Part shown: piece after piece, positions 1 through 12,100 of the stretch
Position numbering within the stretch: position 1 is the stretch's first letter
Layout of the letters: the number at the start of each line of letters is the position of its first letter
Source: Meandrina meandrites
Lineage: Eukaryota; Cnidaria; Anthozoa; Scleractinia; Meandrinidae
Length of the DNA stretch: 64,000 nt
Reading direction: 5' to 3'
NCBI GenBank assembly: GCA_963693305.1
Contig: OY855914.1
Coordinates: 25,155,472-25,219,471, forward strand
The notes under the pieces: generated by a model
The model's database searches: none
The model's input: the letters and a program-made list of their open reading frames with translations, nothing else
Told to the model about the DNA's origin: nothing
Program-made: the position numbers and the translations under genes

Positions 1-101
1 GGCCGTGTCTTTCTGTCACAAAACATGTCACCTTTGTACTCTAACAGGTGAAGACATCTTATTGCTCGGGTTTTTGTTCCCTCTCCACACGATTTAGAAC
101 A
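1..101 (-). CDS. ADAMTS exon 52 (partial): TSR34, runs off the window
   Basis: Begins at residue 2574 with [23 protein letters not shown] follows at the window edge. The acceptor is gttctcag|TGTTC. The exon is cut by base 1 with no stop codon, so the protein continues beyond the window. Confidence 0.9.
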
Positions 102-3100
102 CTGAGAACATAAAACGTAAATACCACTGTTAACCACCAGAAAGAGAAGTTCATAATTCAGTGTCAAAAGTAATTCACGTTTGCTTTGTTTTTCACGCCT
201 TGTGATTCGTTAAGAAAAAAATTGCGCGTCACTTTCTCAAAAACCAATCGTGACTTGCTCGTACACGTTTTCCCGTGCTACGTGACGGCTAAATGTGTTT
301 GCTTCGAGTTTTGATTGGCTCACTGACCAGTCTGTGTCCTTTGTGAATGGTCAGAGGGATAACGTCGGGTTTGCTTTTACGATACTTAATCGAAAGTCGC
401 TCTATTATGCTCAGCTTTATTTCTTACAGCAAATGCTCAACTTTTTTATCACTCGTCTCAGCAGTAACGCATCGAGACAATGGTCGTTACTTGGGACGTC
501 ACGCAATCCTCCGTGATGACCCAAATAAATGTTACCCAGGAGTACATGATGTTTTTACTAGAAGCTTACCTCGCTCCAGACGCCGACCTCCCATTCACCA
601 CAGCGGCGTTTCTTGTTACACGAGCGCCGCGTTCTGGGTTTACGTTCGTCCGCGCAGTATTCATCCGGGATTCTTGTTCCATTTTCAGTACTGCACCATA
701 CATCGCGTGACTTGTCACCAAGACCACAATAGACTGAACACTACAAAGGATGAAAAGCAAATCATGAAATTTAAATTTAACTATAAAAACAGTTTGCAAA
801 AAGAGTTTGGTAGTACTGTGGTATGCTGTACAAGGTAGATCTAGTCTAGGTTTTGTCAATGAATTCGCAACTCTAGTGCCCTACTATACAAACGAAATCT
901 ATCGAGCATTACTTTCCTGTGGAAACACTTGTTTGTCACAACTAATAAAGCGCAAATAAAATTTGCAATCTTTTCTGATTTTAAAGCCTTGGTAATCTTG
1001 AGAGGGGAATTAAGGGTGCAAACAACAAACACTATAATTTTACCTTGCCCCACCCTCCTTTGTACCACCTGGCATCAGGGTAACACTCCTTGATTTTACA
1101 AGCTTCTCGGGCAGGAGGCTTTAGTGTCGCATTACAAGCTGACTCGTCTAATAAGCTGCGAAGCACCATCGAGAAACAACCTACAGCTCTTCTTCTAATT
1201 CCTTCCCCGCACGTTCGAGAACACTGAAACGTAATGATGTTTGTTAGTCCTCAATTTAAGCGATTCTAAGTGAGAATCTTGCGATCGAAACTGTGATTTT
1301 TAGATTCAATGCATAGATAAACCAGTCTTAAATTGTAGTCCGAATGATTCTAACAAGGACGAAGTGGGTCATCTGGTTTGCCAACCGAATCTGGTTTGGG
1401 ATGGCTCATTGCATTACGCAAACTATAATACGCTTAACGCACGTGGAATAACCTTTAGATTTTTGTTCCAGACAACCTGGTTCACCTAAACTAAAACCAC
1501 TTTTACTTGAATTGGACTAAAAGACGCGCTGCCTAAATGTTCAAAAATCGTCACTCAAAAGTATCATGAATCACAAAAATACAGGCTTGTAATCAACGCA
1601 GTTTCGTCTGTTTACCAGCAGGGAAAAATATATCAAATGCAGATACCGTACCGGAGTCCATCCCCCTGTATTCCATCTTGGACACAACCCGAGATAACAT
1701 TTAGCCTTTCCAGCTGGTTTGGTTCGTTCATCACAGGACGCATTCACTCCGCTAACACACTCGATCTTTCGTTGCTTATATCCACTACCGCAAGTCACTG
1801 AACACTATATGACACAATCCAGAGAATATATGTTAATAAAGTAAGACAGTTATTTCGGAAATAATGGCGTAAATTATCGTTTGTAATTTCGACGGAAGGA
1901 CCACTAATTCGGCATTGTCAATTGGGACAACAAAATGCTTCCATGCATTTATTCTTGGTTTGATGATGGTATCACCCCAATATTTCAAACATTGGCAGAA
2001 GTAAAACGCATCTGTGGATTTCTGACACAGGCATTACGATATAAAGAAACATTTCCCAATGTAGGTTAAATTGAACCTTACTTAAATACTAACGCAAAAC
2101 CTCGCTTTCAGCAATTACACAAATATGTCCAAATGAAAAGCTGGCGCTTATTTTTTTAAAAAATATCAAAGATGGGGATTTAGTGTTCAAACCTCGGTCC
2201 ATTTTCCAATTTTCCAATGTGGACATTCTCCTTGATTGCAGCTCTCTCGATCAGCCGGCTTGGTCCTAGGGTCACAGGCGGCGGTCGCACTATCACATTC
2301 AACTACACGCTCTTTAACTCCTTCGCCACAACTAGCTGAACACTGCAAATTAAGTTACAGAAAAACCAAAGATGTCATAACATGGAGATGTGCAAATTAA
2401 AGGGAAATTTTCAATAATTCTGGATAGGGACTTGCAGTGATGAAAATATCGGTAACCACAAATCTAGCAAACTCGAACACCAATGGGACATACACGAACA
2501 CATACTTTACATAGAGGACTGATCATTATAGAGAGATTTGCCTTAATACAGCTGTAAACGCTGTGACAGAAAAGCAAACGAGTGTTTAAACCTTTGCTGC
2601 AGTAAACATAGTTTAGTTTATCGGGCTTTTAAATACGTTAGGTTCTCTGTTGCTTACCTGCGACCATTTTGTCACTTTCCACTGTGGACATGAACCAGTG
2701 TTACAAATGATAGAGCTCTGTGGTCTTGTCTCTGGGTCACATTTGTTTATTCCCGCACTGCATTTGACGGTGCGTTGTTTTCGTCCTTCTCCACAGGTCA
2801 CTGAACACTGAAAGAAAACGAATATCGAGCGGTAATTTACAGATAAATAATATAACTTCTACCGGTATGAACACCAAAACTAGCTCAGTTTAAAGACCCA
2901 TCCTCTCAGAAGTCATACCGCATTAAAACACGCACACACCTACGTTGCACCGGTACCGTAATACAGTCATATCGCGACGTGGCCAGACCACAGTCATACC
3001 ACGACGTCATGGTGGTGTGACGCCCTACCGATCTAAAATGACCAGAAATTCATGGTATTTTGAGTGGCACTCACCGAACTCCACTCCCCTGTTTGCCATT

Positions 3101-6100
3101 TAGGACATGCACCGAGGTCACATTTTGCTGTCGTTGTTGGCTTCTTTGTTGGATCACACGTGACATCCGATCTGCTGCATTCCACCGTACGTTGTTTAGA
3201 TCCACTACCGCACGTGACTGAACACTAAGAACGAATGATCAAGAAAATGTGTCAATTTTTGGCGCGTTCTTTGGTCAATTTAACTGGATCAAACACACTG
3301 GAGTGAAAAAGACACGAGAACAGCAAGACTCATACCTCGCCCCAATTGCCTACTTTCCATTCCGGACAGGACCCAGGATTACATCGAGAAACAGATTGCG
3401 GTTTGTTTTCAGGATCACATTTATTTCTCCCTCCACTACAACTGACGGCGCGCCGTCTGGAACCAACTCCACACGTCACGGAACACTGCGAGGCAATGAG
3501 TCAATTAGCAGACGAGCAAGTAGTCGGCAGGGCAGAGATATAGTACAGGGAAAATCCACTAACCCGGACATGCGGCTTCATGTCTACTCGAGACTATAGA
3601 GGTAAATTTCTCAGAGCAACGAAAAGACAGTTGTGTTGCGTACTGGATGGAGAAATGTAGGTGTCGGGCACAAGGTAGATTCCTCATCGGTATATAAAAC
3701 TAGATCATGTAGAGCAAAGACAAGGGACTTTTTGCGACAATTATTCCAAGAGTATTCGACTTCAGCGAGCCTTGCAGAAAACGTTATCGATATTTCTTTG
3801 TACTTTTAACCTCCGACGCGTTTGATGAAATCAGGATCGCATTATGGAAAGAAGACAGTTATTCAGTGTAACCTATTTGTTAATGAACAAACTTTCAAAA
3901 AACATAAATTGCTTTGTTTCGTAGGAATGAACTAATCTAGCCGACAGTTTTGTTTGGGAAGCTCATACCTGATTGTTTTATATGTATAACTTGAAATTGC
4001 TTTTCTAGTTTTTCCACTGCGCTTTTTATCTTCAGAAAATGAATTCACAATGACCAATATGGAAGAAAAAACCAGCCCACCTGATGCCACTGTCCAACTT
4101 GCCATACAGGACACGAACCCAGGTTACAACGTGATGTGGCTGGTGGTTTGGTGTTAGAGTCACAGCTGACGTCAGATCGACTGCACTCAACATCACGTTT
4201 TCTTGATCCATCGCCACAAGTAACGGAACACTGAGAAACAATGGGTGCTAATTACGCTTTGTCATTTTAAACACAGCATAGTTTGGTAATTAGACATGAA
4301 GACCCATTTTTGAATTTCTATGCATTTGGCTTACGAAATAAAACTTACCTCAGTCCAATCTCCAACGTTCCACACAGGACAGGGACCAAGATTGCAGCTT
4401 GTTGTGGATTGTGGTTTGGTTCTGTCATCACACTTTCCTTTTCCTCCAGTACATTCCACCTCGCGTTGTCTTTTTCCATTTCCACAAGAAACTGAACACT
4501 GTGGAATAACAACAAACGTTTACGTTGCCATTTGTCAGAAAGAATCAAATTAACACAAAGAAAGTTGATAAACATCCCCGACGAAGACAGTTTGGGATCC
4601 CGAGATCGTGTTGAGCGTCCTTACTTCTCGAGAATTTAGCATAGTATGACCACGACGATTTTTCGGACGAGACCCGAAGGTACTCCGAACGTACCAGAAA
4701 GATGTCCAATTTTCTACGAGCAGCTTTTCCCAGTATAAGATCCACTAACATGTTTGAGAAAAATTCTTATCGATGTGGTTTCCCAAGCATTTTATGCACC
4801 AAACGAATTTTACCTCGCTCCAATCTCCTACTTTCCACACAGGGCAGGAACCAAGATTGCAGCTTATTGCGGATTTTGGTTTGGTTCTGGCATCACACTT
4901 TCCTCTCCCTCCACTGCAATCCACTTGGCGTTGTCTTTTTCCATTTCCACAAGAAACTGAACACTATGGCAAAATAACAGAGATTTACGTTGCAATTTAT
5001 CAGGATACAATCACAACTTAATATAAATTAAGCTGATAAACATTCCCGATGAAACAGTGTGGGTATCCCGAGATCATGTCGAGCGTCCTTACTCCTCGAG
5101 AATTCCTGATAGTACGACCACGAACAGTTTTCGGCCGAGTCCCGAAGTTATTCCAAATGTCCAAATTTCTGTGTGCTTTTTCCAGTAAAAAGTGGCAATG
5201 ACAAGTGTTCAGATCCACAAAAATGTTTTCATAAGACAATCTTATTAACATGGTCTCCCCAAACATTTTATGCACCAAACGAATTTTACCTCACTCCAAT
5301 CTCCAGCTTTCCACACAGGACAGGGACCAGCATTACAGCTTGTTGTGGTTTGTGGCTTGGTTCTATCGTCACATTTGCCTTGTCCTCCACTACATTCCAC
5401 GATGCGATTTCTTTGTCCATTTCCACATGAGACGGAACACTGCGGAACAAAACGGATTTACAATTCAATTTTTGTTCAACATTTGGGGCGAAATCCTACT
5501 TTACATACGCACCAGAAAGATGACCAAATTTCACTTTCTAAGCTTTTCTTATGATGGAAATGAAGAGTATTAATAAAAGAAGACAATTTCCTTTAAAATG
5601 TGCTTCTTTTCATGTAAATATTGGTTTATGGAGCGAAAACAATCTGAGGCGAGCAAATGTTTCTATGATAATCGAACTTGGGTATTTTTGGTTAAAATCT
5701 ATGAAACTGTTTCTCAAACTGTTTCTCGTCATTGCCAAAAATGTGGTCCAGTTTTACTGGCATTTCACGTTTTGAATAAATTTTACCTGACTCCAGCCTC
5801 CAACTTTCCATTCAGGGCAGGAGCCAAGATTACAGCTGAGTGTAGCTTGTGGTTTGGTTCTACCATCACATTTATCTCTTCCTCCACTACATTCTACGTC
5901 ACGCTGTCTTTGTCCGTTTCCACACGACACTGAACACTGTGGAATAATCATTAATAATTAGCAATAGAAAAGTCGAAAAGGACAATTCCTTCAAAATGTG
6001 CTGATTATTAATAATCAAAATTATTATTAATAATAAAGATTTACGCTATCAAACAAAGGAACATAACAAATTTCCTCTGTTATCTCCAATCATTTCAGTT

Positions 6101-9100
6101 AGGAGAATTCGCACATATATCAAAACAGCTTCCTGAATTCCTTACCAGACTCCATTTGCCTGTTTTCCACACTGGGCATGCGCCCATATCGCACATGGTG
6201 TAAACGTCTGGTTGATTTCTGTAATCACATCGGAACTTTCCTCCAACACATTCCACTTTGCGCCTTCTCCATCCCTTTCCACAAGTCACTGAACACTGAT
6301 AATATAAAGGAAATGAAACTTTTAATTCTTCGGAATCGAAATTTCAGATATACCCAGGATTAAAAGCTGTTATTATAGGCATCACAAAGTGTCCCCACAA
6401 AAAAGTTCACAAATTAAAAATAGAAGTAATTCTGTCAAATATGAAGTAAATTCCCAGTCAAACATGAATTTCTTACTTAAACAATACTTTCGTTCAATTG
6501 AGAAGGAATATTAGCGATATAAAAAGTGAACAACGACGTTTCGATGACTCCATGTCATCATTATCAAGTTAAAAATTAAAATACAAAGTTGACGCTTTAT
6601 ATAGTGATCGAAAATATTTAGGGTGTGAAAATCTATTTACATAGTCAATTCAAGTAAACAGTTTGGCACGGACGGAGTCTGATTGTGTGTTGAGTTTTGG
6701 CTTTATGTTCCTGATGAAGAGCATTTCATAAAGTAAACAATCCAGCTTCGTGCGGCATTTCTTTAAAACAGTGAACTGTTTTTGTACACTGTAGCCTTGC
6801 AGCTTGTGGTCTTCTTTTAAGTGTTGACCAATCGCAGAATATTTATGCTCAGCGATGCGTTGAAAAAGATGTCGGGATGTGAACCCGACATAATCTGCAT
6901 CACACAGATTACATGCGAATTTGTAAACAACGCAGTGTTGATTTATAAGGGGAGGCTTGGCTTCTACCACTTTGAGGTCGTCCATAATTTTTCTGCTTGT
7001 AAACACTGGCTGCAGGTCACTTCCGATTTTCTTGTTGAGGTCGTTAAGATTACGGCGTAAAGCGTCAGCCGATCTCTGGTCTTTAAACGGCAAAACAATT
7101 CTGATGGGCTTGTCTTGCTGGGCTTCTTCCGGTGGTCTTGCTTGATCTCGTGTGCGGATAAAGTTGTTGATGGTTGATTCAATAAGGCGCGGAGGATACT
7201 TTAATTTAAGAAACATTGATCTTAAGGTGTTGCATTCATTGGCAAAAACATCTGGAGAAGATGAGAGACGATGAGCACGAATTAACATTGTTTTCAGGAG
7301 TGAATTCTTGTACTTGTTGTCAACGTGACTTTGATAGTGCAGTAAGAGGCCTTTGTTTGTTGCTTTTCTGTGGACGCGTGTTACTAGCCGATTTCCTGTA
7401 ATTTCAATTTCCATTCCAACAAAGGGTAGCTTGTTGTTAGTTGCTGTTTCCATCGTAAAGCTGATTGAAGGGTGGGCTTCATTCAACGTTGTTAAAAGGG
7501 CTTCAGCAGATCCAAGGTCGGGTACCGTAGCTAAGGTGTCATCCACGTACCTTCTGTAGAAAGTGGGCATCTTGCCCTCGCTTTCCAGCTTCTCCTCGAC
7601 TGAACACATGAAAACATTCGCCATGAGTGGACCCAGGGGTGAGCCCATTGCAACTCCATCGATTTGTTCATAAAGATGACCGTTAAACTGGAAAAGTTGA
7701 TGTTTTGTAGCGACCCTCAATAACTCAACAAGATCATCACGAGTGATGTTCAACTGATGGGTTTCGTTAAACCAGTTTCCAGCAAAGGCTTTGTTGGCTA
7801 GAATCTGGATGGTTTCTTCCAAGGGGACACTTGTGAATAATGCCGACACATCGTACGATACAAAAATATCATTTTTGTTGAACTGAAGCTGTTGGATTTC
7901 CTGAGCAAACTCGAAGATATCAGAGATTGTGTATTTGTTGGTCGAGAAGGGCTTTAACTTCTCATCTAGCCATTTTGCTAAGGCGTAGTTGTAGGTGCCG
8001 GTCGCGGAGAGAATAGGTCGCATGGCCAGATGCTTTTTGTGTGTCTTAGGTAATCCATAGAGATGTGCTAATCTGGTCCCTTTTGGACAGAGCAATTCAG
8101 CGATGTGTTTAGGAAGAATTCTGCGGACGACTGAGTCGAGATGTTTTTCTTTTTCCAACAAAGGATGGTAATGTTTTGGGGGTCTACCTCTTCTTCTTGG
8201 CCTTTCCGAGTCAACCGGCTTAAATTTTGTTGCGTCATTGATAGATGCCTCGGAGAGTAAACGAACATAATCAGATTTGTCCATTACAACGACGCCGGAC
8301 CCCTTGTCCGGTTTTGAGATGACAATATCACTTCGTTTCTTCAGTTGGTTGATTGAATGTACTAGGGCCTTTGGTGGTCTTGGGCCTTTCCGTTCAATAT
8401 AATTCAGTGCAATGGATCGAAGTGTTGCGGTGGCTAACTCTTTCTTGTCTTCAGGAATTGTTGGTTCGAGTTTCCAGAAGGCTTTTTCAAAACTGGCTTG
8501 GACATCCATGGCGGATATATGGCGCTGGGGAAGTGCAAACTTTAGACCACGGCAGAGAACAAGCTTCTGGAAGAAAGAAAGCTTATAAGATGAAATATTT
8601 TGGATATGTTCATCGACATCGACATCTCTCTGTATCAGGCGCGCAATCTTTGAGACGTGGTCGCTCATCAGTTTCTGGTACTGTTTCTTACGGAGATCAA
8701 CGATCGTTTTCAGGACACACAAATAGCGAAAAGAAGAACAGTTCTGACGGATTTCATCGTAGACATCAGCGATCTGTTTCTTTAATGCGGCATTCTTGTT
8801 TGATTTTAAGCGTAATTCCTCGAGGATGACGTTCTGAGCGAATTGCGTCGAAGATTGCCTCCACTTGTTGGACTTCGTTTCGTCTACCTTGGTAAACGTT
8901 GGAGTAACGCCAAAGTTTTGACAGAGTCGAATTCCTTCGACTCTGTCAAAACTTTGGCGTTACTCCAACGTTTACCAAGGTAGACGAAACGAAGTCCAAC
9001 AAGTGGAGGCAATCTTCGACGCAATTCGCTCAGAACGTCATCCTCGAGGAATTACGCTTAAAATCAAACAAGAATGCCGCATTAAAGAAACAGATCGCTG

Positions 9101-12100
9101 ATGTCTACGATGAAATCCGTCAGAACTGTTCTTCTTTTCGCTATTTGTGTGTCCTGAAAACGATCGTTGATCTCCGTAAGAAACAGTACCAGAAACTGAT
9201 GAGCGACCACGTCTCAAAGATTGCGCGCCTGATACAGAGAGATGTCGATGTCGATGAACATATCCAAAATATTTCATCTTATAAGCTTTCTTTCTTCCAG
9301 AAGCTTGTTCTCTGCCGTGGTCTAAAGTTTGCACTTCCCCAGCGCCATATATCCGCCATGGATGTCCAAGCCAGTTTTGAAAAAGCCTTCTGGAAACTCG
9401 AACCAACAATTCCTGAAGACAAGAAAGAGTTAGCCACCGCAACACTTCGATCCATTGCACTGAATTATATTGAACGGAAAGGCCCAAGACCACCAAAGGC
9501 CCTAGTACATTCAATCAACCAACTGAAGAAACGAAGTGATATTGTCATCTCAAAACCGGACAAGGGGTCCGGCGTCGTTGTAATGGACAAATCTGATTAT
9601 GTTCGTTTACTCTCCGAGGCATCTATCAATGACGCAACAAAATTTAAGCCGGTTGACTCGGAAAGGCCAAGAAGAAGAGGTAGACCCCCAAAACATTACC
9701 ATCCTTTGTTGGAAAAAGAAAAACATCTCGACTCAGTCGTCCGCAGAATTCTTCCTAAACACATCGCTGAATTGCTCTGTCCAAAAGGGACCAGATTAGC
9801 ACATCTCTATGGATTACCTAAGACACACAAAAAGCATCTGGCCATGCGACCTATTCTCTCCGCGACCGGCACCTACAACTACGCCTTAGCAAAATGGCTA
9901 GATGAGAAGTTAAAGCCCTTCTCGACCAACAAATACACAATCTCTGATATCTTCGAGTTTGCTCAGGAAATCCAACAGCTTCAGTTCAACAAAAATGATA
10001 TTTTTGTATCGTACGATGTGTCGGCATTATTCACAAGTGTCCCCTTGGAAGAAACCATCCAGATTCTAGCCAACAAAGCCTTTGCTGGAAACTGGTTTAA
10101 CGAAACCCATCAGTTGAACATCACTCGTGATGATCTTGTTGAGTTATTGAGGGTCGCTACAAAACATCAACTTTTCCAGTTTAACGGTCATCTTTATGAA
10201 CAAATCGATGGAGTTGCAATGGGCTCACCCCTGGGTCCACTCATGGCGAATGTTTTCATGTGTTCAGTCGAGGAGAAGCTGGAAAGCGAGGGCAAGATGC
10301 CCACTTTCTACAGAAGGTACGTGGATGACACCTTAGCTACGGTACCCGACCTTGGATCTGCTGAAGCCCTTTTAACAACGTTGAATGAAGCCCACCCTTC
10401 AATCAGCTTTACGATGGAAACAGCAACTAACAACAAGCTACCCTTTGTTGGAATGGAAATTGAAATTACAGGAAATCGGCTAGTAACACGCGTCCACAGA
10501 AAAGCAACAAACAAAGGCCTCTTACTGCACTATCAAAGTCACGTTGACAACAAGTACAAGAATTCACTCCTGAAAACAATGTTAATTCGTGCTCATCGTC
10601 TCTCATCTTCTCCAGATGTTTTTGCCAATGAATGCAACACCTTAAGATCAATGTTTCTTAAATTAAAGTATCCTCCGCGCCTTATTGAATCAACCATCAA
10701 CAACTTTATCCGCACACGAGATCAAGCAAGACCACCGGAAGAAGCCCAGCAAGACAAGCCCATCAGAATTGTTTTGCCGTTTAAAGACCAGAGATCGGCT
10801 GACGCTTTACGCCGTAATCTTAACGACCTCAACAAGAAAATCGGAAGTGACCTGCAGCCAGTGTTTACAAGCAGAAAAATTATGGACGACCTCAAAGTGG
10901 TAGAAGCCAAGCCTCCCCTTATAAATCAACACTGCGTTGTTTACAAATTCGCATGTAATCTGTGTGATGCAGATTATGTCGGGTTCACATCCCGACATCT
11001 TTTTCAACGCATCGCTGAGCATAAATATTCTGCGATTGGTCAACACTTAAAAGAAGACCACAAGCTGCAAGGCTACAGTGTACAAAAACAGTTCACTGTT
11101 TTAAAGAAATGCCGCACGAAGCTGGATTGTTTACTTTATGAAATGCTCTTCATCAGGAACATAAAGCCAAAACTCAACACACAATCAGACTCCGTCCGTG
11201 CCAAACTGTTTACTTGAATTGACTATGTAAATAGATTTTCACACCCTAAATATTTTCGATCACTATATAAAGCGTCAACTTTGTATTTTAATTTTTAACT
11301 TGATAATGATGACATGGAGTCATCGAAACGTCGTTGTTCACTTTTTATATCGCTAATATTCCTTCTCAAATGTTTTACAAAACACTTTGTTTTTCGTTCA
11401 ATTCTGGGCATAAATGGGAAATTTTTATTCAGAAATACCTAGCATACAACTTATATATTCTTGTGTAAATTAGAAAGTTTACCAGAAAAATAGGTAAGAC
11501 GCTCTTCAGAAAACTCTCGATTTTATTCTCATAATTGCATTTTTCAAGCGAATTCGTGACAATAATAGCAAGAACCATAATATCAACAACAGCAGCAACA
11601 ACAACAACAACAACAACAGAAATATCAGTAACACAACAACATCTTTTCTGGTAATTTACCTCCTGCCATTCTCTGACTTTCCATTCTGAGCAGGGTCCGT
11701 GATTGCAGTCGGCCATTGTGTCTGGCTTGTTATCTGGATCACATTGTGCGTTAAAGCCGCCAACACAATCTACAGCGCGCGTTTTCTTTCCCTTTCCACA
11801 TGACTTTGAACACTGAAAGTCAACCACATAACATGAATTTAAACATGTGAGAACTGAAAAGATCTGTGGCGAAGAAGTGGTGAGTCAGTAAGTGGGTCGG
11901 TCGATTGGATAGCTGGGGTCGGTCGGTCGGTCGGTCGGTCGGTCGGTCGGTCCGTCAGTCATTCCATCTTTCAGTCAGTCAGTCAGTCAGTCAGTCAGTC
12001 AGTCAGTCAGTCAGTCAGTCAGTCAGTCAGTCAGTCAGTCAGTCAGTCAGTCAGTCAGTCAGTCCGTCATATTAATGCACCATTCTTAAAGTACTGAAAG

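Larger units (their letters stand above)
6498..11369. repeat. Perfect 2434-bp-arm palindrome made of two head-to-head Penelope-like elements
   Basis: Arms 6498..8931 and 8936..11369 are reverse complements about a TTCC centre (8932..8935). Every position pair sums to 17867, and both the 690-residue frames and their shadow frames match exactly. The symmetry breaks at 6497/11370, where A faces A. It sits inside the intron between ADAMTS exons 38 and 39, so it leaves the reading frame of that gene intact. Confidence 0.95.

Noticed and set aside
347..838. 163-codon plus-strand open frame at the left end
   Set aside because: It runs antisense across ADAMTS exon 51, which has a clear TSR and splice sites. 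The frame shows no known protein.
8353..9514. 158-codon frames opposite the Penelope copies
   Set aside because: Shadow frames of the reverse transcriptase, mirrored by the palindrome; no domain.
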